Positions 1 to 7,330 of a stretch of 8,954 nucleotides of DNA are shown piece after piece. The notes beneath the pieces are model-generated. The model worked only from the letters and a program-made list of their open reading frames with translations, was not told the origin of the DNA and searched no databases. Positions within the stretch are counted from its first letter, which is position 1. Each line of letters opens with the position of its first letter. The stretch is taken from contig JAAFIT010000077.1 of assembly GCA_013298745.1 (NCBI GenBank), positions 1 through 8,954 of the forward strand, read 5' to 3'. The position numbers and the translations under genes are program-made. The stretch is from Sphingomonadales bacterium (GTDB lineage: Bacteria > Pseudomonadota > Alphaproteobacteria > Sphingomonadales > Sphingomonadaceae).

Positions 1-1
1 A

Positions 2-526
2 CTGAAAGGGCTTTTGCCTGATCGTAAGCTTTATGCTGGCGGTATTAGTATGATGGCTAAGGGTGATTTTCTTAACCCACATCTTGACAATTCTCACGAT
101 CATTCCCGGGAATTGTACAGAATTCTCAACCTTTTGTACTACTGCACGGATGACTGGAAGCTCGAGAATGGCGGTAACCTTGAGGTGTGGCCCGATGGCG
201 TTAAGGCGGCACCAACCGTTATCCCCAGCCTCTTCAATAGGCTTGTCATCATGACGACGGGCTCTGAGTCTTGGCACTCGGTCTCGATGGTAAGGTCAGA
301 TTCAATCCGCCGCTGCGTTTCAAATTACTATTTTGGCTCAGAGCCGCTCGGTGGTGAGCCGTATACCCGGGTCACGAGCTTTCGGGGCCGGCCCGAGCAG
401 CCGATTCGCGATTTGGTTCTCAGAGTGGATGCAGCCGGACGGCAGTTGGTTCGAAAGTTCCGTCCGCAAGGCGTTGTTGCCACCAAGCACCTTTACGTGC
501 AGCCGGAGCCTGCCTCCAAGGAATGA
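2..526 (+). CDS. 2OG-Fe(II) oxygenase, prolyl-4-hydroxylase-like (5' end outside window)
   Basis: The visible 174 residues carry the double-stranded beta-helix core of a 2-oxoglutarate/Fe(II) dioxygenase of the P4Hc/SM-20 type, which couples 2OG decarboxylation to hydroxylation of a substrate. Counting from the first full codon, the HxD iron ligands are H27 and D29 (in NPHLDNSHD), the distal iron ligand is H92 (SWHSV), and R103 or R104, 11-12 residues later, fits the 2OG carboxylate-binding arginine. The strand ending GGNLEVW is typical of the fold. The frame stays open to the left edge and the first possible start (TTG at 14) has no ribosome site, so the N-terminus is missing. The stop overlaps the following glycosyltransferase start (ATGA), implying one operon and coupled translation. 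GC is about 44% over bases 1-180, far below the neighbours. The substrate cannot be read from the sequence: a sugar, a lipid carrier or a protein are all possible. Family call is firm, role is open. Confidence 0.85.
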   Translation: MKGLLPDRKLYAGGISMMAKGDFLNPHLDNSHDHSRELYRILNLLYYCTDDWKLENGGNLEVWPDGVKAAPTVIPSLFNRLVIMTTGSESWHSVSMVRSDSIRRCVSNYYFGSEPLGGEPYTRVTSFRGRPEQPIRDLVLRVDAAGRQLVRKFRPQGVVATKHLYVQPEPASKE

Positions 527-1281
527 GTGTTTTCACCTTCTCGATCGTCAGTCACGGCCATGGCGCGCTGTTGCACGCTTTGTTGAGCGATCTCGATGCT
601 GAGCCGACACTCGCCGGGGCGCCGGTCATTGTCACCTTGAACACGCCCGAGGACTTTGATGCGACGCGCTGGCCGCATCTGGCCATCACGGTGTTGCGCA
701 ACGCGGTACCCAAGGGCTTTGGTGCCAATCACAACGCCGCCTTTGGCGAATGCCGGACGCACTGGTTCGTCATTCTCAATCCCGATCTGCGTCTGGTGGG
801 CGCGGAGCCGTTCACGGCGCTTGCCAGCACCGCCGCGGCAGTGCCGGGGTTGGGGGCGATCTCGCCGCAGATCGTCAACATCGAAGGGCAAGCCGAGGAT
901 GCGGTGCGCGCCAATCTGACACCCTGGTCGCTGGTACGGCGGCGGTTGCTCGGCGATCGCACGCCGGTCGATCCTGACAAGCCGGCGAGCACGGGAGCGC
1001 CCTTTTACTGGCTGGCGGGGATGTGCGTGATGTTCGATGCGGCCGCCTACCGCGCCATTGGCGGCTTTGATGAGCGGTTTTTTCTTTACGGCGAAGATTA
1101 CGACATCAGCGCCCGGCTTTACGCCGCTGGTCATGCGCTGGCGGTCGATCGCCGTGTCGCTGTTTGCCATGATGCCCGCCGCGACAGCCATCGATCGTTC
1201 AAACACTTGCGCTGGCATCTTGGCAGCATCCTGCGTATCTGGGCGTCCCCGGTGTTCTGGCGGATTACGCTAGGGCGCTGA
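523..1281 (+). CDS. GT2-family glycosyltransferase, rhamnosyltransferase (WbbL)-like
   Basis: This 252-residue GT-A fold enzyme should transfer a sugar from a nucleotide donor to a growing glycan on the cytoplasmic face of the inner membrane. Visible motifs are the N-terminal beta strand [16 protein letters not shown] at residues 65-71 (the nucleotide-binding GxGxNxN-like turn of rhamnosyltransferases), NPDLRL at 86-91 in place of the DxD metal site, and FFLYGEDYD at 186-194 containing the ED pair of the acceptor/base region. There is no transmembrane segment. The length is close to, or slightly below, that of other WbbL-like enzymes. The ATG overlaps the upstream stop by 4 nt. An AAGGA sequence touches the start codon with no spacer, so initiation probably depends on coupling to the oxygenase. 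The N-terminal strand leaves no room for a later start. Given gmd and rmd just downstream, D-rhamnose is a reasonable donor, but that is inference and not shown by motifs. Confidence 0.9.
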   Translation: MSVFTFSIVSHGHGALLHALLSDLDAEPTLAGAPVIVTLNTPEDFDATRWPHLAITVLRNAVPKGFGANHNAAFGECRTHWFVILNPDLRLVGAEPFTALASTAAAVPGLGAISPQIVNIEGQAEDAVRANLTPWSLVRRRLLGDRTPVDPDKPASTGAPFYWLAGMCVMFDAAAYRAIGGFDERFFLYGEDYDISARLYAAGHALAVDRRVAVCHDARRDSHRSFKHLRWHLGSILRIWASPVFWRITLGR

Positions 1282-1310
1282 ATTTTGCCGGCACAGCAGC
1301 AGTAGGAACG

Positions 1311-2342
1311 ATGAAAACAGCCTTGATCACCGGCGTTACCGGCCAGGATGGCGCCTATCTCGCGCAATTGCTGCTCGACAAGGGCTATACGGTCGTCGGC
1401 GCCTATCGCCGCACCAGCAGTGTCGATTTCTGGCGGCTGGCGACATTGGGCGTTGCCAGCCATCCGCGCCTGTCCTTGGTGGAGTTCGATCTGACCGATC
1501 TGGGTTCGTGCATTTCGCTGGTGCGCAAGGCGGCACCGCAGGAAATCTACAATCTTGCTGCTCAAAGCTTCGTCGGCGTGTCGTTCGAGATTCCAGCGGC
1601 AACAGCACAGATCACCGGCATCGGCGCGGTCAATCTGCTCGAGGCGATCCGGCTCACCGATCCCTCGATCCGCTTCTACCAGGCTTCGACCTCGGAAATG
1701 TATGGTAAGGTACAGGCGGTGCCGCAGGATGAAGCCACGGACTTTTATCCGCGCAGCCCCTATGCTGCGGCCAAGCTTTACGCCCATTGGATGACGATCA
1801 ACTATCGTGAATCCTATGGCTTGTTCGCGTCGAGCGGCATCCTCTTCAACCATGAATCGCCATTGCGCGGTATCGAGTTCGTCACCCGCAAGATCACCGA
1901 TGCGATGGCACGGCTGCGCATCGGCAGCCTCGATTGCCTCGAACTCGGCAATCTTGATGCGCGGCGGGACTGGGGTTTTGCCGGCGAATATGTCGATGGC
2001 ATGTGGCGCATGCTCCAAGCGGAAACATCCGATACCTATGTCCTGGCTACTGGCCGCACGGAAACGGTGCGCGATTTCGTTCGCCTTGCCGCGACAGCTG
2101 CCGGCTTTGCGCTTGACTTCGAAGGCAGCGGCGACAGCGAGATTGCGCGGGACCGGCGGACCGGCAAGGTGCTGGTACGGGTCAACCCGCGCTTCTATCG
2201 ACCCGCCGAAGTGGAGTTGTTGATCGGCGATGCCACCAAGGCGCGAACCGAACTTGGCTGGCAGCCGCAGGTGTCGCTGGAGGCACTGTGCACGATGATG
2301 GTCGAAGCTGATCTGGCGCGCAATCCGGGGCAGGCCGGGTGA
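1311..2342 (+). CDS. gmd: GDP-mannose 4,6-dehydratase
   Basis: Converts GDP-D-mannose to GDP-4-keto-6-deoxy-D-mannose using bound NADP(H). It is a 343-residue extended SDR. The Rossmann motif GVTGQDG is at residues 8-14, catalytic T127 and E129 lie in STSEMYG (126-132), and the YxxxK pair is Y151/K155. The family block [15 protein letters not shown] follows, then [16 protein letters not shown] and the C-terminal FYRPAEV with [11 protein letters not shown]. The [10 protein letters not shown] form (rather than the HESPRRGETF of E. coli colanic-acid Gmd) matches, from memory, the Pseudomonas A-band Gmd that works with Rmd. The start ATG has AGGA about 4 nt upstream (GTAGGAACG), a good ribosome site. 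It lies 29 nt after the glycosyltransferase and its stop overlaps the rmd start by 4 nt, so the two dehydratase/reductase genes are coupled. No key residue is missing. Confidence 0.96.
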   Translation: MKTALITGVTGQDGAYLAQLLLDKGYTVVGAYRRTSSVDFWRLATLGVASHPRLSLVEFDLTDLGSCISLVRKAAPQEIYNLAAQSFVGVSFEIPAATAQITGIGAVNLLEAIRLTDPSIRFYQASTSEMYGKVQAVPQDEATDFYPRSPYAAAKLYAHWMTINYRESYGLFASSGILFNHESPLRGIEFVTRKITDAMARLRIGSLDCLELGNLDARRDWGFAGEYVDGMWRMLQAETSDTYVLATGRTETVRDFVRLAATAAGFALDFEGSGDSEIARDRRTGKVLVRVNPRFYRPAEVELLIGDATKARTELGWQPQVSLEALCTMMVEADLARNPGQAG

Positions 2343-3223
2343 CGAAGCGGGCGCTGATTACGGGCATCGAAGGCTTTACCGGCCATCATGTCGCCGCAGC
2401 GCTTCAGGCCAGGGGGTTCGAGGTGCATGGCACGTCGCGCGATGCAACGTCGGCGCCTGGCTGGCATCGGGCCGATCTGGGTGATGCGGCCCGACTGTCG
2501 GCGCTGGTTGCCGAAATCGCCCCGACGCATGTGATCCATCTCGCCGCCATCGCCTATGTGGCGAGCAGCGATGTCGGCGAGATCTATGCCGTCAATATCA
2601 TGGGGACACGCAATCTGCTGGCGGCACTGGCGGCAGCGCCATCCCGACCGTCGGCGGTGGTGCTGGCGAGCAGCGCCAGTGTCTATGGCAATACGCTGCA
2701 GATGCCGATCGACGAGACGACGGTGCCGCGGCCGACCAATGACTATGCCGTGAGCAAACTCGCGATGGAGCATCTCGCCGCGACCTTTGCCGATCGCTTG
2801 CCGATCACCATTGCCCGGCCCTTCAATTACACCGGCGTCGGCCAATCCGAACGCTTTCTGATCGCCAAGATCGTTGCGGCCTTCAGGCGACGGGCACCGG
2901 TGATCACGCTTGGCAATATCGACGTGGCGCGGGAATTTTCGGATGTCCGCGACGTCGCGCAGGATTATGCAGCGCTCGCCGAGGCCGGGGTTCGGACGAC
3001 AGTCAACCTTGCGGCGGGAGTCGCCTATTCGATCGCCGAGGTGCTTGATCTTGCCAGCACCATCACCGGCCACCGGATGGCGGTCGAAACCGATCCGGCG
3101 TTGATGCGCGGTGGCGAGATCAAGGTGTTGACCGGTAGCACCCAAAAGCTGCGGAACCTTGTCCCCGGCAGCCGGCGGCGGCCCTTTGCCGAAACGCTGC
3201 GCTGGATGCTCGCCGAAGGGTGA
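2339..3223 (+). CDS. rmd: GDP-4-keto-6-deoxy-D-mannose reductase (GDP-D-rhamnose forming)
   Basis: Reduces the Gmd product at C4, giving GDP-D-rhamnose. It is a 294-residue extended SDR with GIEGFTG at residues 9-15, the catalytic serine region ASSASVYG at 110-117 and the YxxxK pair Y136/K140 (YAVSK). [11 protein letters not shown] and [15 protein letters not shown] resemble the RPFNHxGPGQ and DVxRDFxDVxDV blocks of Rmd rather than the NxYGPxD block of the fucose enzyme WcaG. The C-terminal [16 protein letters not shown] also fits Rmd. The start is GTG, overlapping the gmd stop as GTGA. Purine-rich GGGGCAGG upstream is a weak ribosome site, so translational coupling to gmd is likely. Its stop codon is followed without a single spacer base by the stop of the convergent Wzz gene. 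A related product such as GDP-6-deoxy-talose (same intermediate, opposite C4 stereochemistry) cannot be excluded from motifs alone. Confidence 0.87.
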   Translation: MTKRALITGIEGFTGHHVAAALQARGFEVHGTSRDATSAPGWHRADLGDAARLSALVAEIAPTHVIHLAAIAYVASSDVGEIYAVNIMGTRNLLAALAAAPSRPSAVVLASSASVYGNTLQMPIDETTVPRPTNDYAVSKLAMEHLAATFADRLPITIARPFNYTGVGQSERFLIAKIVAAFRRRAPVITLGNIDVAREFSDVRDVAQDYAALAEAGVRTTVNLAAGVAYSIAEVLDLASTITGHRMAVETDPALMRGGEIKVLTGSTQKLRNLVPGSRRRPFAETLRWMLAEG

Positions 3224-4174
3224 TCAGTCGGCTGCCGGCTGGCGGCGCAGATGGGCAATCAATGGCAGCACGAATAGCGCGAGGCCGATCCAGAGCGCCA
3301 ATGCCGCAACAAAGGCGACCGCCAGCACGATCCACGGATTGGGCGTCGTGAAGTTGGGCGAAACCCAGACATCGCCGAAGGATTCGGCGGCGAATGACGT
3401 GTCGGAACTCGCCATCATCCGGGTCTTTTCATAATTGCCGAGAACCTGCGCCATCGACAGTCGGTATTCGACAACCTGAATCTCGGCGAGGCGGCGTTCG
3501 AGATATTCGACATAGCGCGTCGATCGTTCCAGCGACCGCGCCCGCAGGAAGCTGTCGGCCTCGGCATTGATGCCGGTCAGCAGGTCGACAGCCACCTTGG
3601 GATCCGGGTTGAGGTAAGACAACCGGATGAACGCCTTCTTCTTGTCCTCGGCGACAACGACATTCTTTTCGATGTAGTTCTGCAGATCATGGCCATCGGG
3701 CGGTGTCCACGTCTTGATCGGCACCCCGAGCAGGCGCTTGACGCCGGTGATGATGCTGCGCGGCAATGACTGTGGCTCGCGCCATTGCTGGCGCACCGGG
3801 TCCCACGATTCCTTGAAGATGGCGCGCATGAGCGGCGCCCGCTGGCTGAGCTTTTCGGCGACCGGGTAGGAGACAGCGGCTTCAGCATACATGGCGAAGG
3901 CCGATCCGGTCTGGCTCGACAGATCGACGCCAACCAGCGAGCCGAGGCTGGCAAGGTTGCCGGTCGGCTTCTGGCCGCTTTGATCGGCTGGCGTCACGCT
4001 AAGGACTGCCGTGTATTTATAGGTTGCGATGTGCAGGTAGCTGACGGCGATGATGAGTGAGGCCGCGATAAGCATGACGCCGAGCAGCCAGTGTCGGCGC
4101 AGCTGGGCGATCCAGCCGAGCAGTGCCGCCGCCTCCGGCACCTCGGCCTCACTGGTCTGGAGCATTTGCGACAT
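3224..4174 (-). CDS. Wzz-type polysaccharide chain-length determinant / co-polymerase
   Basis: An inner-membrane polysaccharide co-polymerase thought to set polymer length with a Wzy polymerase. The 316-residue protein has the expected order: short cytoplasmic N-terminus, transmembrane helix 1 at about 29-49 (WLLGVMLIAASLIIAVSYL), a periplasmic domain with helical, charged stretches (KVAVDLLTGINAEAD; RSTRYVEYLERRLAEIQ), and transmembrane helix 2 at about 281-306 after a proline-containing SPNFTTPNP. A short basic tail follows. There is no Walker A/B or tyrosine-rich tail, so it is not a Wzc-type kinase fusion. The ATG at 4174 was chosen because AGGA lies about 5 nt upstream (ATAGGAATGCG) and the Wzz domain starts shortly after. 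The frame is open to 4288 but that extension is Arg-rich and unlike a Wzz N-terminus. It is transcribed divergently from manC and convergently to rmd, so it is the only minus-strand gene of the locus and probably has its own promoter. Confidence 0.85.
   Translation of the reverse strand: MSQMLQTSEAEVPEAAALLGWIAQLRRHWLLGVMLIAASLIIAVSYLHIATYKYTAVLSVTPADQSGQKPTGNLASLGSLVGVDLSSQTGSAFAMYAEAAVSYPVAEKLSQRAPLMRAIFKESWDPVRQQWREPQSLPRSIITGVKRLLGVPIKTWTPPDGHDLQNYIEKNVVVAEDKKKAFIRLSYLNPDPKVAVDLLTGINAEADSFLRARSLERSTRYVEYLERRLAEIQVVEYRLSMAQVLGNYEKTRMMASSDTSFAAESFGDVWVSPNFTTPNPWIVLAVAFVAALALWIGLALFVLPLIAHLRRQPAAD
3225..3241. terminator. Possible bidirectional hairpin at the rmd/wzz convergent junction
   Basis: CAGTCGG (3225-3231) can pair with CCGGCTG (3235-3241) around a 3-nt loop: seven pairs, one of them G-T. 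It begins just after the rmd stop and covers the last codons of the convergent chain-length gene, so it lies at the 3' end of both messages. Neither strand shows a U-run after the stem, so it is at best a weak or Rho-assisted terminator. It might also be chance structure in GC-rich coding DNA. Confidence 0.25.
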
Positions 4175-4368
4175 CGCATTCCTATTCGACGGCCTGCCAG
4201 TGCAACTATGGCGGCCCCTGTCGATAGCCGTGTAGCGGCGCTGTTGCCAGAGCGTTTGCAGCTTCCGCGATCTCCGCTTGCGCGGCAAACTGGCTATGGC
4301 GCAATCGTACGTCGGCGGTTACCGCTGTCCGCCAACGAGAAAACCGCCGCCCAGTCAAAGGTTGTTGG
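4175..4368. promoter_or_regulatory. Divergent intergenic region between wzz-like gene and manC
   Basis: These 194 bases separate two genes read outward, so promoters for both the chain-length gene (minus) and the manC-wzi pair (plus) are expected here. I could not find a convincing -35/-10 pair on either strand, so this call rests on gene orientation. The only clear element is the inverted repeat in the manC leader at 4313-4349. The manC ribosome site AAAGG is at 4357-4361, seven nt before its ATG. Confidence 0.5.
4313..4349 (+). repeat. Inverted repeat in the manC 5' leader
   Basis: CGGCGGTT (4313-4320) is perfectly complementary to AACCGCCG (4342-4349), giving an 8-bp stem with a 21-nt loop. 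The 5' arm can instead form GGCGG/CCGCC (4314-4318 with 4329-4333). It is also part of the short palindrome GCGGTTACCGC (4315-4325). The 3' arm ends 7 nt before the ribosome site of manC. The arrangement would suit an operator or a leader structure affecting manC translation. GC richness makes chance pairing plausible. Confidence 0.4.
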
Positions 4369-5820
4369 ATGCCGTCGCCTTTCGCCAATGTGTTTCCGGT
4401 GGTGCTGTCGGGTGGTTCGGGCACGCGGCTGTGGCCGATGTCGCGCGCGCTGCATCCCAAGCAACTGCTCCCGATCGCCAGCGACATGTCGATGCTGCAG
4501 GCCACCGTCGGGCGATTTCCGGCGGAACAGGGCTTTGCCGCGCCGATCATCGTTGGCGGCGAGGAGCATCGCTTTCTGATCGCCGATCAATTGGCGGAAG
4601 CCGGATACACTGCAACGGCCATCATCCTCGAACCCGAAGGCCGCAATACCGCCGCCGCGATCGCGCTCGCGGCACACCGGGCGATTGCCCTCGATCCCGA
4701 CGCCATTCTTGTCGTGGCGCCATCGGACCATGTCATCACCCGGCTCGAGGCCTTTCACATTGCCATCGCCCAGGCGCTGGCGGTGGCGCGCGTCGGCCGT
4801 CTGGTCACCTTCGGTATCAAGGCCGAAAGCGCTGAAACCGGCTATGGCTATATCGAGATTGGCGCTGCCCTTGCTGATTTTCCCGGTGTCCATGCGGTGC
4901 TGGCTTTTGTCGAAAAGCCGATCGCCGCCGTTGCGCAACAGTTTGTCGATGGTGGTCGTCATGCCTGGAATGGTGGCCTCTTTGTCTTCACGGCAAAGGC
5001 CTATCTTGCCGAGCTGGCGCGGCACGCACCGAACATCGCCGAAGCCTGCCGGATGGCGATGCAGGCAGCGACGCTCGATGGCAGTTTTGTCCGGCCCGAG
5101 CGGTGTGCATTCTTGGCAGCGCCCAATGTCTCGATCGATTATGCCATCATGGAGCGGACCGATCGCGCCGCGGTTGTGCCGGTCGATCTGGGCTGGTCCG
5201 ATGTCGGGTCGTGGAATGCGCTGTGGGAGATTCTGCCACATGACGCCGATGGCAATGCGCTGCACGGTGATGTCTTCGCGATCGATTCGCATGATAATCT
5301 GATCCGCAATGATAGTGGCCCGGCGGTGGCCGTACTCGGTGTCGACAATCTGATCGTGGTTTCTACGCGCGATTCGGTGCTGGTCGTTCCCCGCCACCGC
5401 AGCCAGGAGGTCAAGCAGGTCGTCGATACGCTGAAGGCAACCGATAGTGTCCGCCATCTGTTGCCGCCGGTCGTGCATCGGCCTTGGGGAACCTATGAAT
5501 GTACCGATGCAGGCGACGGGTTTCAAACAAAGCGCATCATTGTGAAGCCGGGTGAAGCGCAGTCTTTGCAACTGCACCGTCATCGCTCTGAACACTGGAT
5601 CGTCGTGTCAGGGGTTGCCAAGGTGACTATCGGTGATACCGAACAGACAATCAGTGCCAACCAGTCGGTCTATATCCCGGCCGGAACGCGCCATCGCCTG
5701 GGCAATCCCGGCGATCAGCCGCTTCACCTCATCGAAGTCCAGTGTGGCAGTTATCTTGGCGAAGACGATATTGTCCGGTTCGAGGACAAATACGCCCGTG
5801 TGACCGTGGACGCCTGCTGA
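4369..5820 (+). CDS. manC: Bifunctional mannose-6-phosphate isomerase / mannose-1-phosphate guanylyltransferase
   Basis: A cytoplasmic AlgA/XanB/ManC-type enzyme that makes GDP-mannose from mannose-1-phosphate and GTP, and also interconverts fructose-6-P and mannose-6-P. The length of 483 residues is usual for the two-domain form. The N-terminal nucleotidyltransferase has GGSGTRLWPMSR at 15-26 and HPKQ at 29-32 (family usually YPKQ), then FVEKP at 180-184. The C-terminal cupin isomerase has QLHRHRSEHW at 401-410, supplying likely metal ligands Q401, H403 and E408, and PAGTRH at 437-442 supplying H442. The ATG at 4369 has AAAGG seven nt upstream. It feeds gmd, encoded 2 kb upstream, with GDP-mannose. 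A phosphomannomutase is needed between the two activities and is not in this window. The Wzi gene follows after 3 nt, so they are surely co-transcribed. The protein reads intact. Confidence 0.96.
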   Translation: MPSPFANVFPVVLSGGSGTRLWPMSRALHPKQLLPIASDMSMLQATVGRFPAEQGFAAPIIVGGEEHRFLIADQLAEAGYTATAIILEPEGRNTAAAIALAAHRAIALDPDAILVVAPSDHVITRLEAFHIAIAQALAVARVGRLVTFGIKAESAETGYGYIEIGAALADFPGVHAVLAFVEKPIAAVAQQFVDGGRHAWNGGLFVFTAKAYLAELARHAPNIAEACRMAMQAATLDGSFVRPERCAFLAAPNVSIDYAIMERTDRAAVVPVDLGWSDVGSWNALWEILPHDADGNALHGDVFAIDSHDNLIRNDSGPAVAVLGVDNLIVVSTRDSVLVVPRHRSQEVKQVVDTLKATDSVRHLLPPVVHRPWGTYECTDAGDGFQTKRIIVKPGEAQSLQLHRHRSEHWIVVSGVAKVTIGDTEQTISANQSVYIPAGTRHRLGNPGDQPLHLIEVQCGSYLGEDDIVRFEDKYARVTVDAC

Positions 5821-5823
5821 TCC

Positions 5824-7326
5824 GTGTCAGCGCTTACTGTCAAACGTCGTCGATTCCCGGCTTTGCTGGCGTCGTTGGCCTCGCTGGCCGCCGCGCCCGC
5901 CCTTGCCGCGCCCTGGGCGGATGTCGGTGACCGCCAGTTGCGGATGGATGTCGAGATTCTGAAAAGTGCCGGGGTGATCCGTGGCCCGGTCAATAGCTGG
6001 CCCTTGCCCTGGGCGCAGATCGATAATGGCATCAACAGCATCGGCAACGTGCCTTTGGCGCCGCATGTCGGCGCCGCACTGGCGCGCGTGCGGGCGCTGT
6101 CGAATCGGGCGCGGGCGATGAATTCGTTCGAGGTGATGGCGGCCGGCACCAACAAAGTGCAACTGGTACGCGATTTTGGCGGCGGCGCGCGTGAAAAGGC
6201 CGATGTGGCTTTCCACGGCGAGATTGACACTGGTGCATTCTTTGTCAGCTACGGTGCCGGCTATCGCCCCGGCCAGGTCGGGCCGGACTATCATTTCGAG
6301 CCCGGCTATGTCGCGGTGAAGTCCGGCAACTGGGCGGTCTATGCCGGGTTCAACGAAGTCTGGTTCGGCCCTGGTAATGATGGCACCTTGCTGTTTTCCA
6401 ACAGCGCCCGGCCATTCCCCAAGATCGGCATCCGGCGGCTGTCGCCCGACCCGCTCAATATCCCGATCTTGAAATGGCTGGGGCCGGTGAAGGTGGAGGC
6501 GTTTGCCGGTGTTCTCAACGAGGAGCGCGATTACCGCAATCCGCTGGTGATGGGGATGCGCGTCGCCTTTGAACCGACGCCGGGGCTCGAGATCGGCCTG
6601 CACCGCGCCATCCAGATGTGCGGCAGCGGCCGGCCATGCAACGCCCGCAGCTTCGGCAAGGCGTGGTTCGGGCTGGGCAATGCCGATGATGGCAATCTGT
6701 CGAACGACCCCGGCAACCAGCTTGCCGGCTTCGATCTCAGCTATGCGCGGATGATCGGCAGTGTGACGGCCAAGGCCTATTTTGAAGCACTTGCGGAGGA
6801 CCGCCGCAACTTGAGCCTCGCGCATTACGCCCGGCTCGGCGGCGTGCAGGCGAGCGGGCCGTTGGGCGGCCAAGGCGCGATGTGGACGGGCTTTGTCGAA
6901 TGGAGCGACACCCAGGGCGCCAAGCTGTTTGGCGGAGGCGTGGTGCCTGGGTCGATCTACAACAACTTCATCTACACCACCGGCTTTACCTACAAGGGCC
7001 GGCCGATCGGCCACTCGCTTGATGGCGATACCCAGGTGTTGACGGTCAGCGGCAGCGTCACCGATACACGGAACCGCCGCTATTATGCCTCGTTCCGACA
7101 CATAGATCTCAATCTGTCGGCGGCGGCGTTCGCCGGTATCGAGCCGCCGCGCCAGCGGATTTCGCAAAGCCGCGAGACGATCCGCGTGGTGACGGCCGGC
7201 GCCGAGCTGCCGACGCAAATCGGCGATATCCGCATCGAGGCGCGGTTGCAGGACGATGCCCCCGACACGCCGGGGACATCGAAGCTCTACCCCGCCGTTG
7301 AACTGGCGCTGCGTACGCGGTTCTGA
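5824..7326 (+). CDS. wzi: Wzi-family capsule assembly outer-membrane protein
   Basis: Wzi proteins are outer-membrane beta-barrels with lectin-like activity that help anchor or order capsular polysaccharide at the surface. This 500-residue protein begins with a signal peptide: KRRR at 7-10, a hydrophobic stretch to about residue 25, and a likely cut after ALA at 26-28. The body is strand-rich with alternating hydrophobic residues and family-like blocks: YAGFNEVWFGPGNDGTL, a PDPLNIPILKWLGPVK segment, and a CGSGRPC motif (C266, C272) that could form a disulfide in the periplasm. It ends in Arg-Thr-Arg-Phe, the terminal Phe expected of a barrel recognised by the Bam machinery. The start is GTG, 3 nt after the manC stop. 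No strong ribosome site precedes it, so coupling is likely. No Wza or Wzc gene accompanies it in this window. Confidence 0.88.
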   Translation: MSALTVKRRRFPALLASLASLAAAPALAAPWADVGDRQLRMDVEILKSAGVIRGPVNSWPLPWAQIDNGINSIGNVPLAPHVGAALARVRALSNRARAMNSFEVMAAGTNKVQLVRDFGGGAREKADVAFHGEIDTGAFFVSYGAGYRPGQVGPDYHFEPGYVAVKSGNWAVYAGFNEVWFGPGNDGTLLFSNSARPFPKIGIRRLSPDPLNIPILKWLGPVKVEAFAGVLNEERDYRNPLVMGMRVAFEPTPGLEIGLHRAIQMCGSGRPCNARSFGKAWFGLGNADDGNLSNDPGNQLAGFDLSYARMIGSVTAKAYFEALAEDRRNLSLAHYARLGGVQASGPLGGQGAMWTGFVEWSDTQGAKLFGGGVVPGSIYNNFIYTTGFTYKGRPIGHSLDGDTQVLTVSGSVTDTRNRRYYASFRHIDLNLSAAAFAGIEPPRQRISQSRETIRVVTAGAELPTQIGDIRIEARLQDDAPDTPGTSKLYPAVELALRTRF

Positions 7327-7330
7327 GGCG

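Noticed and set aside
1131..2018. 295-codon open frame antisense to the GT2/gmd junction
   Set aside because: It spans two supported genes and a ribosome site on the other strand; its product has no recognisable fold.
2195..3145. 316-codon open frame antisense to rmd
   Set aside because: The Rmd frame has all SDR motifs; the antisense product is His/Arg-rich with no domain signal.
2339..3223. Reading the reductase as GDP-L-fucose synthase (WcaG)
   Set aside because: It lacks the NxYGPxD block of WcaG and instead has [10 protein letters not shown] and [12 protein letters not shown], which are Rmd-like.
4175..4288. N-terminal extension of the Wzz-like protein up to 4288
   Set aside because: The frame is open but encodes an Arg-rich, Wzz-unlike stretch, and a good ribosome site precedes the ATG at 4174.
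4091..4579. Plus-strand frame bridging the wzz start and manC
   Set aside because: It overlaps two well-supported genes in other frames and is rich in Arg, Cys and Ser with no motif.
4294..5595. 433-codon open frame antisense to manC
   Set aside because: It mirrors a fully motif-supported ManC and its product is low-complexity and rich in Arg, Asp and Gly.
5827..7218. 463-codon open frame antisense to wzi
   Set aside because: The plus strand encodes a clear Wzi protein with signal peptide and terminal Phe. The antisense frame is a product of high GC and has no recognisable domain.
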